A stretch of 64,000 bases of DNA from Clostridiales bacterium (GTDB lineage Bacteria > Bacillota > Clostridia > Oscillospirales > Oscillospiraceae), in contig SFFE01000001.1 in the NCBI GenBank assembly GCA_004556965.1, positions 62,001 through 126,000 on the forward strand, in the 5' to 3' direction. Positions 54,620-62,901 of the stretch are shown here, piece after piece. Below the pieces are notes generated by a model, which did not search any database, was not told the DNA's origin, and worked only from the letters and a program-made list of their open reading frames with translations. How positions within the stretch are numbered: position 1 is the first letter of the stretch; every line of letters starts with the position of its first letter. Position numbers and translations under genes: made by a program.

Positions 54620-55099
54620 TCAATGCTCTGCCTGTGCGAGCTGCTTGCGGAACAGCGTGCGGAACAGCAGCCGCACGACCGGCCCGGCAAAAAAGAGCTG
54701 CCAGAGCAACGCCATGGCGAAGTTGTGGTACACGGTGGCAAACCAGTTGGCGAGAAACTGCGCGTCTACGCCGATGAAGAGGATGGTGGCGATCAGACTC
54801 ATGGACGGGCACATAATCATGACCGTGCAGGAGGAGATCATCAGCGTGATGAAAAACGGCGCGTCGCGGCCGGGCTGGACGCAGCGGAACGCGATGGCGC
54901 GTCCCACGCGGTTGCCGTAGAGATTGGACACGAGGAACACGAACGCGCCCATGTACGACGCCTCCTTCAGGGCGGGCAGAAACACGGCGTTGGACATTCC
55001 GCCGAGCTTCACGGCGACGTTCGCCAGCTCCATGCCATACGCCATGATATAGGACATCAGCAGGCTGAAAATGAATTTTTGAAATTTGGTTTGCGGCAT
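54620..55099 (-). CDS. DUF2798-type small membrane protein
   Basis: A 159-residue protein with four hydrophobic segments in two repeats, each with a phrase like FIFSLLMSYIMAYGMELANVA and FATVYHNFAMALLWQLFFAG; these resemble DUF2798 proteins, whose function is unknown. ATG at 55099 follows AAGGAG with 10 nt spacing. A promoter and a terminator-like hairpin lie upstream of the start on the same strand, suggesting control by attenuation. Confidence 0.7.
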   Translation of the reverse strand: MPQTKFQKFIFSLLMSYIMAYGMELANVAVKLGGMSNAVFLPALKEASYMGAFVFLVSNLYGNRVGRAIAFRCVQPGRDAPFFITLMISSCTVMIMCPSMSLIATILFIGVDAQFLANWFATVYHNFAMALLWQLFFAGPVVRLLFRTLFRKQLAQAEH

Positions 55100-55143
55100 A
55101 AAAAATCGCTCCTTATCCTTGCGTGCTCGCGTTGCAGGGCGAC

Positions 55144-55185
55144 AAAAAAGGCGCACAGCATCTTGTCGGAAAGATGCCGCACGCC
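55144..55185 (-). promoter_or_regulatory. Candidate transcription attenuator in the DUF2798 leader
   Basis: On the minus strand GGCGTGCGGCATCTT pairs (three G-T pairs) with AAGATGCTGTGCGCC, then T6, 45 nt before the start codon. Upstream are TTGACT (55262-55257), a 17-bp spacer and TAATAA (55239-55234). Confidence 0.6.
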
Positions 55186-55327
55186 TTGCATTTCTGATTT
55201 TCACAGCGCTACACGAGCAAAATATGATTCATATTATTAACAGAAACCGCGCCGAAAGTCAAGCGCATTTGTTGCATGTTTTTTTCGCGCGCGGGTACAC
55301 TACCGGAAAAACAAAGGAGTTTTTCGC

Positions 55328-56002
55328 ATGGAGTTGCTGCAGGTTGCAATCACAAGCGTCGTGTCGTTTCTGGTGCTGTTTTTTCTGGCGAAGATTATGG
55401 GACACCGCCAGATCGCGCAGTTGAGCGTATTCGATTATATCAACGGCATCACGATCGGCTCCATTGCAGCCGAGCTGGCGACCGAGCTGGAAAAGCCGCT
55501 CCGTCCGCTGCTCGCAATGGTAATCTACGCGCTGCTGACCGTGCTGCTGGAGGCGCTGGCGCTCAAGTATCAGCGGCTGCGCAAATTTATCAGCGGCACG
55601 CCGAGCATCATTCTGGACAACGGCAAGCTGTACCGCGAGAACATGAAAAAGGCGCGGCTGGACCTGACTGAATTTCTCATCCAGTGCCGGCAGCAGGGGT
55701 ATTTTGACCTCGGCGCCATCCAGACCGCCGTGTATGAGTCCGACGGCCGCCTGACGATCCTGCCGGTAGCGGAGCGCCGCCCGGCTACGCCGGAGGATCT
55801 CGGCGTCGCGCCGGAGAAGGAGCAGTTTTTCACCGAGGTCATCATGGACGGCCGCATCCTCGGCGGTAATTTACAGCGTATGGGCGTGAACGAAACGTGG
55901 CTGGAAAAGCAGCTTCGGGCGCAGGGCTACCACAGCGCGAAGGAAATTTACCTCGGCCTGGTGGACGGCAACAAACAGCTCTCTCTCTATCCCATCCAAT
56001 GA
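55328..56002 (+). CDS. DUF421/YetF family membrane protein
   Basis: A 224-residue protein with two or three N-terminal helices (about 1-80) and a soluble C-terminal domain of the YetF type (GTPSIILDNGKLYRENMKKA; LTEFLIQCRQQGYFDLGAIQ). The opening GHRQIAQLSVFDYINGITIG is characteristic. YetF/DUF421 proteins occur in spore-formers; some homologues have been linked to spores, but the molecular function is open. AAAGGAG precedes the ATG. Confidence 0.88.
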   Translation: MELLQVAITSVVSFLVLFFLAKIMGHRQIAQLSVFDYINGITIGSIAAELATELEKPLRPLLAMVIYALLTVLLEALALKYQRLRKFISGTPSIILDNGKLYRENMKKARLDLTEFLIQCRQQGYFDLGAIQTAVYESDGRLTILPVAERRPATPEDLGVAPEKEQFFTEVIMDGRILGGNLQRMGVNETWLEKQLRAQGYHSAKEIYLGLVDGNKQLSLYPIQ

Positions 56003-56037
56003 TCCGGCGCGGCAAGAGCCGCGCCGGATCCTGTTTT
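56001..56037 (+). terminator. Terminator of the DUF421 gene
   Basis: GATCCGGCGCGGC / GCCGCGCCGGATC with a 4-nt loop, then CTGTTTTC. Confidence 0.85.
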
Positions 56038-56060
56038 CTGCCCACATGGCGATCAGCCTA

Positions 56061-56089
56061 TTGACTTGATCGGAAAAAGGAATTATACT
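56061..56089 (+). promoter_or_regulatory. Promoter of mnmA
   Basis: TTGACT (56061-56066), 17-bp spacer, TATACT (56084-56089). Confidence 0.75.
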
Positions 56090-56149
56090 TTCAGAAACAT
56101 ATTGAATTTATAGGAAACCCGGGGGCACCCGGGTGGAAAGGATAGAGCC

Positions 56150-57220
56150 ATGAACGCATTGATCGCCATGAGCGGCGGCGTGGACAGCAGCGTTGCCGCT
56201 AAGCTGATGGTTGATGCGGGGTATACCTGCGCCGGCTGCATGATGAAGCTGTACGCCAACGAGGACGCAGGACTTTCCCGCGCACAGACCTGCTGCTCGC
56301 TGGACGACGTCGAGGACGCGCGCGCCGTCGCCTATAAGCTCGGCATCCCGTTTTATGTTTTCAACTTTCAATCGGAGTTTCGGGAGCAGGTGATTCAGAA
56401 GTTTGTGTGCAGCTATGAATCCGGCCGGACGCCCAACCCGTGCATCGACTGCAACCGGTATCTGAAGTTCGGCAAGCTCTATGAACGGGCACGCGTGCTG
56501 GGCTTCGACTGCATCGTGACCGGGCATTACGCGCGCATCACGCACGACGGCCGGCGCTATCTGCTGCAAAAAGCGCTTGATCCGGAGAAAGATCAAAGCT
56601 ATGTCCTGTACGGCATGACGCAGGAGCTGCTCGCCCATACGCGGTTCCCACTCGGCACGTTCCAAAAAGCGCAGACGCGGGAGATCGCTGAAAAAAGCGG
56701 CTTTCTCAACGCCAAAAAGCGGGACAGTCAGGACATCTGCTTCGTCCCGAACGGGGATTATGCCAGCGTGGTCGCGCGCCATGCGCAGCACCCCTGCCCG
56801 CCGGGCGACTTTGTGGACACGCAGGGGCGTGTCCTCGGCCGGCACAGGGGCGTCATCCACTATACGGTCGGCCAGCACCGAAAGCTCGGTCTCTCGCTCC
56901 CGGAAGCGCGCTATGTCTGCAAAATCGACGCGGTTGGGAACCGGGTCGTTCTGGGCGCGGAATCGGAGCTGTACAGCAGGGAGGTCGCCGTCGGCGCGTG
57001 CAATTGGATTTCTGGCGACGTGCCGGAGCACGAATTCCGCTGCCGGGTCAAGATCCGCTACCGCCAGCCGGAGCAGTGGGCGACCGTCATCCCGACCGGA
57101 AACGACACCATACGCATCGTGTTCGACGCGCCGCAGCGCGCCGCAGCGCCCGGGCAGGCCGCCGTCTGCTACGACGGCGACGTCGTGCTCGGCGGCGGTA
57201 CCATCCAGCCGCCTGATTGA
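56150..57220 (+). CDS. mnmA: tRNA-specific 2-thiouridylase MnmA
   Basis: A 356-residue enzyme that thiolates U34 of tRNA-Glu, -Gln and -Lys. It shows the PP-loop SGGVDSSVAAKLM, the first catalytic Cys in TPNPCIDCNRYLKFG and the second in SQDICFVPNGDY. Catalytic residues and the C-terminal beta domain are complete. GGAAAGGA precedes the ATG. It has its own promoter; a cysteine desulfurase partner is not adjacent. Confidence 0.95.
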   Translation: MNALIAMSGGVDSSVAAKLMVDAGYTCAGCMMKLYANEDAGLSRAQTCCSLDDVEDARAVAYKLGIPFYVFNFQSEFREQVIQKFVCSYESGRTPNPCIDCNRYLKFGKLYERARVLGFDCIVTGHYARITHDGRRYLLQKALDPEKDQSYVLYGMTQELLAHTRFPLGTFQKAQTREIAEKSGFLNAKKRDSQDICFVPNGDYASVVARHAQHPCPPGDFVDTQGRVLGRHRGVIHYTVGQHRKLGLSLPEARYVCKIDAVGNRVVLGAESELYSREVAVGACNWISGDVPEHEFRCRVKIRYRQPEQWATVIPTGNDTIRIVFDAPQRAAAPGQAAVCYDGDVVLGGGTIQPPD

Positions 57221-57223
57221 GAC

Positions 57224-57252
57224 TTGCATTTTTTGTATGCCCGTGCTATAAT
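57224..57252 (+). promoter_or_regulatory. Promoter of the gtrA remnant
   Basis: TTGCAT (57224-57229), 17-bp spacer, perfect TATAAT (57247-57252). Confidence 0.75.
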
Positions 57253-57291
57253 CATTCAAAATTTTGAATGATTTAATGCGAGGCGATACCT

Positions 57292-57477
57292 ATGAAACGA
57301 GCGGAGCTTTGGCGTTCTGTAAAGTTTTTGCTGTTTTCCTGTTCGGCGGGGCTGATTGAGCTGGGCAGTTTTGCGCTGTTCAACGAGGTGCTGCATTGGC
57401 CGTACTGGGCGGCGTACCTGCTGGCGCTGGTGCTGTCGGTGTTATGGAATTTCACGTGCAACCGGCACTATCATTCT
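57292..57477 (+). pseudogene. GtrA-like membrane protein, truncated by a repeat copy
   Basis: The first 62 residues are GtrA-like: a helix around FLLFSCSAGLIELGSFALF and a second around PYWAAYLLALVLSVLWNFTCNR, where family members continue with a conserved KFTF-type stretch and two more helices. Here the match ends at CNRHYHSS and the DNA becomes a dispersed hairpin repeat (copy G). The frame happens to stay open for over 1.1 kb because it runs antisense through the next gene, but that part has no family content. Promoter and ribosome site (GAGGCG) remain intact. GtrA proteins take part in surface polysaccharide or lipid-linked sugar transfer. Confidence 0.8.
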
Positions 57478-57513
57478 TCCTTTCCCAGCCGCAAGTCAAG
57501 CTTGCGTCTGGGG
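57474..57513 (-). repeat. Dispersed hairpin repeat, copy G (truncated)
   Basis: On the minus strand: CCCAGACGCAAG..CTTGCGGCTGGG hairpin followed by AAAGGAAGAA, the same junction as copy A. The rest of the element is missing or degenerate. It marks the break in the gtrA gene. Confidence 0.7.
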
Positions 57514-57561
57514 GAGGCGGGACTGGGTACGTCACGAAATGCAGCGCACCCTTTTCGCAAC

Positions 57562-57601
57562 AAAAACCCCCTGCCGCTCCAAACAGAGCGGCAAGGGTTT
57601 T
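57562..57601 (-). terminator. Terminator of the pseudouridine synthase gene
   Basis: AAAACCC..TGCCGCTC pairs with GAGCGGCAAGGGTTTT, 2 nt beyond the stop on the minus strand. Confidence 0.8.
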
Positions 57602-57603
57602 GC

Positions 57604-58572
57604 TCAGATTGTATAATCCGGGAAATATTTTTCCGCGAACGGGACATGCTGAACGGTGAACGTCTGGCCGCGCAGGTAGTTCAGCGCGCCCGCGTCGGTG
57701 GGAAAGGCGAACTCCAGCTTGTAGGAATACAGCGCCTGTCCCTTTTCGCCGTAGGCGCGGTTCACGCGCTCGCTGCCGTACTTCCCGTCGCCGAGCAGCG
57801 GCCAGCCCGCGTCGGCCATCTGGGCGCGGATCTGATGCGTGCGCCCAGTGAGCAGGCGGCATTCCACGAGCGACAGCCCGTCTTTTGCGCACAGCACGCG
57901 GTATTCCGTCACGGCGGTCTTGGCGCCCGGCTGACTCGTCTTTTTCACATACACCTGATTTTTCACCGCGTCTTTGAACAGATACCCCTCCAGCCGCCCG
58001 GCGGCGGGGCGGGGCTTGCCGCGCACGGCGCAGAGATAGTATTTTTCGATCTCCCGGTCGCGGATCTTGTCGTTCAGGATGCGCAGTGCCTCCGCGTTTT
58101 TCGCGGCGATGACGATACCGCCGGTGTTGCGGTCAATGCGGTTGCACAGGGCGGGCGTAAAGGAATTTTCGGCCTTCGGGTCCCACTCGCCCTTCTGACG
58201 CAGATACGCTTGAATGTTGGAGATGAGCGTGTCCCAGCTCCAGTCCCCGGCGCTGTGGCAGAGCACGCCCGGCTTTTTGTCCGCGAGGAGGATGTTTTCG
58301 TCCTCATACACGATGTCCAGCCGGGGCGTGGCGATCTTCAGCCATGCGTTGTCCTCCGACGGCTTTTCGAAAAACTCGTCGTTGATATAGAGCTGCAGCA
58401 CGTCGCCCTGTACGAGCCTTGTGTCGCGCTTGGCGCCCTTACCGTTGACCTTGATGCGCTTGATGCGGATGTATTTTTGCAGCAGCGACTCCGGAAGCAG
58501 GGGCACGGCCTTGCCGACAAAGCGGTCGAGCCGCTGCCCGGCGTCGTTTTTCTGAATGGTGAACTCTTTCAT
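57604..58572 (-). CDS. RluA-family pseudouridine synthase
   Basis: A 322-residue RNA pseudouridine synthase. An N-terminal S4-type RNA-binding segment (QRLDRFVGKAVPLLPESLLQ; IRIKRIKVNGKG) precedes the catalytic domain with the RluA motif NRIDRNTGGIVIAAK (catalytic Asp in the HRLDxxTSG-like loop) and LTGRTHQIRAQMA. RluC/RluD types act on 23S rRNA; the exact site cannot be named. ATG at 58572 has GGAGAGGG upstream; an extension to 58659 crosses the divergent promoter. Confidence 0.92.
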   Translation of the reverse strand: MKEFTIQKNDAGQRLDRFVGKAVPLLPESLLQKYIRIKRIKVNGKGAKRDTRLVQGDVLQLYINDEFFEKPSEDNAWLKIATPRLDIVYEDENILLADKKPGVLCHSAGDWSWDTLISNIQAYLRQKGEWDPKAENSFTPALCNRIDRNTGGIVIAAKNAEALRILNDKIRDREIEKYYLCAVRGKPRPAAGRLEGYLFKDAVKNQVYVKKTSQPGAKTAVTEYRVLCAKDGLSLVECRLLTGRTHQIRAQMADAGWPLLGDGKYGSERVNRAYGEKGQALYSYKLEFAFPTDAGALNYLRGQTFTVQHVPFAEKYFPDYTI

Positions 58573-58637
58573 GCAGGCATCCCTCTCCGGGAAGCCATTA
58601 TCCGGGATTTTTGCGGGAATGTCAATATAAATTTGTG

Positions 58638-58666
58638 TTGACAGCAGGGGGCAAATCAACTATAAT
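58638..58666 (+). promoter_or_regulatory. Consensus promoter of the yceD-rpmF operon
   Basis: Perfect TTGACA (58638-58643), 17-bp spacer, perfect TATAAT (58661-58666). Confidence 0.9.
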
Positions 58667-58692
58667 ACTAAAGCGATTGTGCGAGGTGCGCT

Positions 58693-59193
58693 ATGAAGCT
58701 GAATCTGAGAGAAATCATTGAAATTCCCGGCGGGAAGGTGCCGTTTGCCCAGACGCTGGACACGCAATGGCTCGATTTCCCCTCGGTGAAGGCATATACT
58801 GCGCCGATCACAGCCGAGGGCGAGGTGATCAACACCGCGGGCATCCTCACGCTGCAGGGAACGCTGCGCGCGCAGATGATTTGCGTTTGCGACCGCTGCG
58901 GAACGGAGTTTCCGGTGGACAAGATCCTCGAACTCCGCGCCGGCATCACGGCCGACCCCGCGGCGGACGATGATCCGGAGGTGTTCACGCTCGACGGGGA
59001 CTGGCTCGATCTGGACGAGGTGCTCCATACGCTCTTCGTGCTGGATATGGACACAAAGTCCCTCTGCAGGCCGGACTGCGCCGGACTGTGCGATACCTGC
59101 GGCGCGAATTTGAATCTCGGCCCGTGCTCGTGCCGAAAGCAACGCGATCCAAGATTAGCTGTACTGGAGCAGCTTTTGGATAAACAAGATTAA
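58693..59193 (+). CDS. YceD/DUF177 family protein
   Basis: A 166-residue protein with cysteine pairs CDRC and CRPDCAGLCDTCGANLN, the latter characteristic of the family (probable zinc or nucleic-acid binding). YceD proteins are cotranscribed with rpmF and are linked to 23S rRNA or L32 assembly. The ribosome site GAGG precedes the ATG. It lies 44 nt before rpmF, the conserved order. Confidence 0.92.
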   Translation: MKLNLREIIEIPGGKVPFAQTLDTQWLDFPSVKAYTAPITAEGEVINTAGILTLQGTLRAQMICVCDRCGTEFPVDKILELRAGITADPAADDDPEVFTLDGDWLDLDEVLHTLFVLDMDTKSLCRPDCAGLCDTCGANLNLGPCSCRKQRDPRLAVLEQLLDKQD

Positions 59194-59237
59194 GAAGAAA
59201 AGCTGCTCAAAACAGCTACTGACGAGGAGGTGTCAAC

Positions 59238-59420
59238 ATGGCAGTCCCGAAAGGAAAAGTATCCAGACAGAGACGTGACAAGAGACGCTCGTCCCACTGG
59301 AAGCTCACGGCTCCCGCGGTTGTGAAGTGCCCGAACTGCGGCGCATTTGTTCTGCCCCACCACGCCTGCAAGGCATGCGGCAAGTACGACGGACGCGACG
59401 TTATCAAGGTCGGCGAGTAA
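59238..59420 (+). CDS. rpmF: 50S ribosomal protein L32
   Basis: A 60-residue ribosomal protein: MAVPKGKVSRQRRDKRRSSH and a four-cysteine zinc ribbon (CPNCG and CKACG). It keeps the zinc-binding (C+) form. GAGGAGGTG precedes the ATG. A partial hairpin (59431-59459) follows before the next gene. Confidence 0.98.
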   Translation: MAVPKGKVSRQRRDKRRSSHWKLTAPAVVKCPNCGAFVLPHHACKACGKYDGRDVIKVGE

Positions 59421-59430
59421 AAGAAAGCTG

Positions 59431-59459
59431 AGAAGAGGAGCGGAAGCCCCTCTTCTTTT
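59431..59459 (+). terminator. Terminator after rpmF
   Basis: AGAAGAGG pairs with CCTCTTCT, followed by TTTTG. Confidence 0.6.
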
Positions 59460-59492
59460 GCTATGTCCGAAACCGGGAAAGGAGGTGCGGCG

Positions 59493-60878
59493 ATGCACCG
59501 CTGTACGATCAGCCATGTGGACGCGGACAGCCCCCTGCGCGGCGCCGCGCATCCGGGCGACCGGCTGGTGTCCATCAACGGCAATCCCATCACCGATGTG
59601 CTGGATTATAAATATTATGCCTACGACACGCGGCTGACGGTCGAGCTGCAAACGCCGGACGGCACGGTGAAGACCGTGCACGTGGACAAGTGCGAGGGCG
59701 GCGAGCTGGGGCTGGACTTTGAGACCTACCTCATGGACAACGCGCATTCCTGCGCGAACCACTGTGTCTTCTGCTTTATCGACCAGATGCCGAAGGGCAT
59801 GCGCCCGACGCTGTATTTTAAGGACGACGACGCGCGATTGAGCTTTCTGATGGGCAACTATATGACGCTCACGAACCTCTCCAGGCGCGAGGTGCAGCGC
59901 ATCCTCGACCTGCACATCAGCCCCATCAACGTCTCGGTGCAGACGACGAATCCGGAGCTGCGCGCCTTCATGCTCGGAAACCCGCGCGCGGGCGAGAGTC
60001 TCAACATTATGCGCCGGTTCGCAGAGGGCGGCATCGTGATGAACTGCCAGATCGTCTGCTGTCCCGGTTTGAACGACGCATCGGAGCTGCAGCGCACGAT
60101 GGAGGATCTTGCGGCGATGCACCCGGCGGTCAACAGTGTGTCCATCGTTCCCGTGGGACTGACGAAGTTCCGCGAGGGGCTGTATCCGCTGAAACCGTTC
60201 ACGCCGGAGCACGCGGCGGAGACGATCGACGCCGTTACCGCCTTTGGTGACACGTGCATGGAGCGGTTCGGCACGCGCATCTTTTTCTGCTCGGACGAGC
60301 TGTATCTGCAGGCGGGGCGGGAGCTGCCGCCGGACGAATTTTATGAGAACTACACCCAGCTTGAAAACGGCGTGGGGATGCTGCGGCTGCTGGAAACGGA
60401 GTTTCAATCTGCGCTGAAGCTTGCCGAAGAGCCGGACGGCGTGCCGTTTTCGATTGCAACGGGTGTTTCTGCGGCGCCGTTTTTGGAAAAACTATTCTAT
60501 ACGGCGCGGGAAAAGTATGCTATACTGAACGGACGGGTGTTTTCGATTCAAAACGACTTCTTCGGCCACAGCATCAATGTCGCAGGACTCATCACGGGGC
60601 GCGACCTGATCGCGCAGCTCAAGGGCAAGGACCTTGGCGAACGGCTGCTCATCTCTGCGAACATGCTCCGGCATGACGAGTTGGATTTTCTCGACGATGT
60701 GACGCTGGAGGAGGCGAGCGCCGCACTCGGCGTGCCGGTCTACCCCGTGGGGCAGGACGGCTTCGAGCTGTGCGACGCCATGTTCGGCACCCTGCCGGAG
60801 CTGCATTTCCCGGACCGCAGCGCGCGCAAGCCGCGCGCGGATGAATTTTACCCGTACAACCCCCATAAGGAGGGATAA
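59493..60878 (+). CDS. DUF512 radical SAM protein
   Basis: A 461-residue protein: a PDZ-like N-terminal part (SPLRGAAHPGDRLVSINGNP), a radical SAM core with an atypical cluster motif CANHCVFCF, and a DUF512 C-terminal part (VPFSIATGVSAAPFLEKL; NVAGLITGRDLIAQLKG). Conserved next to der in many Firmicutes; function unknown. ATG at 59493 has AAAGGAGG 8 nt upstream; an earlier ATG at 59463 lies before this site. It is 6 nt before der, so probably cotranscribed. Confidence 0.9.
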   Translation: MHRCTISHVDADSPLRGAAHPGDRLVSINGNPITDVLDYKYYAYDTRLTVELQTPDGTVKTVHVDKCEGGELGLDFETYLMDNAHSCANHCVFCFIDQMPKGMRPTLYFKDDDARLSFLMGNYMTLTNLSRREVQRILDLHISPINVSVQTTNPELRAFMLGNPRAGESLNIMRRFAEGGIVMNCQIVCCPGLNDASELQRTMEDLAAMHPAVNSVSIVPVGLTKFREGLYPLKPFTPEHAAETIDAVTAFGDTCMERFGTRIFFCSDELYLQAGRELPPDEFYENYTQLENGVGMLRLLETEFQSALKLAEEPDGVPFSIATGVSAAPFLEKLFYTAREKYAILNGRVFSIQNDFFGHSINVAGLITGRDLIAQLKGKDLGERLLISANMLRHDELDFLDDVTLEEASAALGVPVYPVGQDGFELCDAMFGTLPELHFPDRSARKPRADEFYPYNPHKEG

Positions 60879-60884
60879 TCAACC

Positions 60885-62210
60885 ATGTCAAGACCTCTGG
60901 TTGCCATCGTGGGCAGGCCGAACGTCGGTAAGTCCATGCTGTTCAATAAGCTCTGCGGCCAGCGGCTGTCGATCGTGGAGGACACCCCCGGCGTCACGCG
61001 TGACCGGCTGTATGCCGAGTGCGAGTGGTGCGGGCGGACGTTCGACATCGTCGATACCGGCGGCATCGAGCCGAGCACCGATAATGAAATTTTGCTGTTC
61101 ATGCGCGAGCAGGCCATGCTTGCCATCGACGCGGCGGACGTGATCATTCTCGTCACCGAGATCGGCACCGGCGTCACCGCCGCCGATCAGGAGGTGGCGA
61201 ACCTGCTGCTGCGCTCGAAAAAACCGGTCGTGCTGGCGGTGAACAAGATGGACTCCACCGGCGCGGTGGACCCCGGCATTTATGAGTTTTACAGTCTTGG
61301 CCTCGGCGACCCGATCGCCGTCTCCGCCGTCCACGGCCACGGCACGGGCGATCTGCTCGACGCGTGTCTGGAGCATTTCCCGCCGGAGAACGCGGACGAC
61401 GATGAGCCAGACCGCATCCGTGTCGCCGTCATCGGCAAGCCGAACGTCGGCAAGTCCTCGCTCGTGAACCTCATCCTGGGCGAAAAGCGCGTCATCGTCA
61501 GCAACGTCGCGGGCACGACGCGCGACGCGGTGGACACCCGCTTTGAAAACCAATACGGCAAGTACGTTTTCGTGGATACCGCCGGCATCCGCCGCAAGTC
61601 CCGCGTGGACGACCGCGTGGAGAAATTCTCCGTTATGCGCGCGAAGCTCGCCATCGAGCGCGCGGACGTGTGCCTCATCATGATCGACGCGCGCGAGGGC
61701 GTCACGGAACAGGACACGAAGATCGCCGGGCTTGCCCACGAGGCGGGGAAGGCCTCCATCATCGTGGTGAACAAGTGGGATCTGGTCGAGAAGGAGACCG
61801 GCACCATGGAGAAAATGCGCAAGGACGTGCTGCGCGACCTGAGCTTCATGTCCTACGCGCCGGTGCTGTTCATCTCCGCGCTCACCGGGCAGCGCACCGA
61901 GCGGCTGTTTGAGCTCATCAACTATGTGAACGACCAGAGCGCCATGCGCATCACCACCGGTATGCTCAACAATGTTTTGGCCGACGCGCAGGCGCGCGTG
62001 CAGCCGCCCACGGACAAGGGCCGCCGTTTGAAGATCTATTATATGACGCAGACCGGTGTGAAACCGCCGTGCTTCGTCGTGTTCTGCAACAGCCGCGAGC
62101 TGTTTCACTTCTCATACCAGCGCTATCTGGAAAACCAGATCCGCGCTGTGTTCGGGCTGGAGGGCACGCCGATCCGCATGGTGATCCGGCAGAAAGGAGA
62201 GCAGGAATGA
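60885..62210 (+). CDS. der: Ribosome-assembly GTPase Der (EngA)
   Basis: A 441-residue protein with two tandem GTPase domains: G1 GRPNVGKS and DTGGIEP (first), G1 GKPNVGKS and DTAGIRRKSRV (second), NKMD and NKWD G4 motifs, and a C-terminal KH-like domain (LKIYYMTQTGVKPPCFVVF). It acts in maturation of the 50S subunit. AAGGAGGG precedes the ATG. Its stop overlaps the plsY start (ATGA). Confidence 0.97.
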   Translation: MSRPLVAIVGRPNVGKSMLFNKLCGQRLSIVEDTPGVTRDRLYAECEWCGRTFDIVDTGGIEPSTDNEILLFMREQAMLAIDAADVIILVTEIGTGVTAADQEVANLLLRSKKPVVLAVNKMDSTGAVDPGIYEFYSLGLGDPIAVSAVHGHGTGDLLDACLEHFPPENADDDEPDRIRVAVIGKPNVGKSSLVNLILGEKRVIVSNVAGTTRDAVDTRFENQYGKYVFVDTAGIRRKSRVDDRVEKFSVMRAKLAIERADVCLIMIDAREGVTEQDTKIAGLAHEAGKASIIVVNKWDLVEKETGTMEKMRKDVLRDLSFMSYAPVLFISALTGQRTERLFELINYVNDQSAMRITTGMLNNVLADAQARVQPPTDKGRRLKIYYMTQTGVKPPCFVVFCNSRELFHFSYQRYLENQIRAVFGLEGTPIRMVIRQKGEQE

Positions 62211-62848
62211 TCCCTGCAATGCTTGCCGCAATTGCGGTCGTATCCTATCTGCTGGGCAGTCTGAACGGGGCGGTCATCGCCTCAAAGTACGTGTTTCACC
62301 GCGATGTGCGCGAATATGGCAGCGGCAACGCGGGACTTACGAATTTCTACCGCACGTTCGGCACGCCCGGCCTGCTCATCGTACTGGGCACGGACGTGGT
62401 CAAATCGCTGATCGCGGTGCTGATCGGCGGCGCGGTCATGGGCATCGTAGAGTATCCCACGGTCGGGAAGCTGTTTGCGGGCTTCTGTCTCATGCTGGGG
62501 CATATTTATCCCGCGTTTTACGGCTTTCGCGGCGGCAAGGGTGTGGTCTGCGCGGCGGTGACGCTGTTGTGCGTGGACATCCGCCTCGGCCTGCTGGCGC
62601 TCGTGATTTTTGCGGTCATCGTGGCGTTCACGCGGTACGTGTCACTCGGCAGCATCTGCGCGGCGCTCGTCGCGCCGCTGGGCGTCTGGGCGGAGTTCGG
62701 CGGCCTGTGCGGCTGGCTGTGCCTGTTCTGCACGCTGCTGCTCGTCATCAAGCACCGCAGCAACATCCGCCGTCTGCTGACGAAGACGGAATCCAAACTG
62801 GAACTGAAAAAAGACTTGTCCAACAAATTTGAGGACGAGGATTTTTGA
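62207..62848 (+). CDS. plsY: Glycerol-3-phosphate acyltransferase PlsY
   Basis: A 213-residue membrane enzyme that transfers acyl from acyl-phosphate to glycerol-3-phosphate, the first step of phospholipid synthesis. Motif 1 is YLLGSLNGAVIASK, motif 2 includes REYGSGNAGLTNFYRTFG, and motif 3 is HIYPAFYGFRGGKGVV. ATG at 62207 has AGGAG upstream and overlaps the der stop. Coupling of der and plsY is common in Firmicutes. Confidence 0.95.
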   Translation: MIPAMLAAIAVVSYLLGSLNGAVIASKYVFHRDVREYGSGNAGLTNFYRTFGTPGLLIVLGTDVVKSLIAVLIGGAVMGIVEYPTVGKLFAGFCLMLGHIYPAFYGFRGGKGVVCAAVTLLCVDIRLGLLALVIFAVIVAFTRYVSLGSICAALVAPLGVWAEFGGLCGWLCLFCTLLLVIKHRSNIRRLLTKTESKLELKKDLSNKFEDEDF

Positions 62849-62901
62849 GCCTCCTCCGCGAATCCGGGGATGGGCATTTTGAGAGAAAGGGAAACAAACC
62901 A

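Noticed and set aside
57478..58641. Continuation of the gtrA frame to a 449-residue protein
   Set aside because: The extra part is a repeat and then the antisense strand of the pseudouridine synthase gene; no family content.
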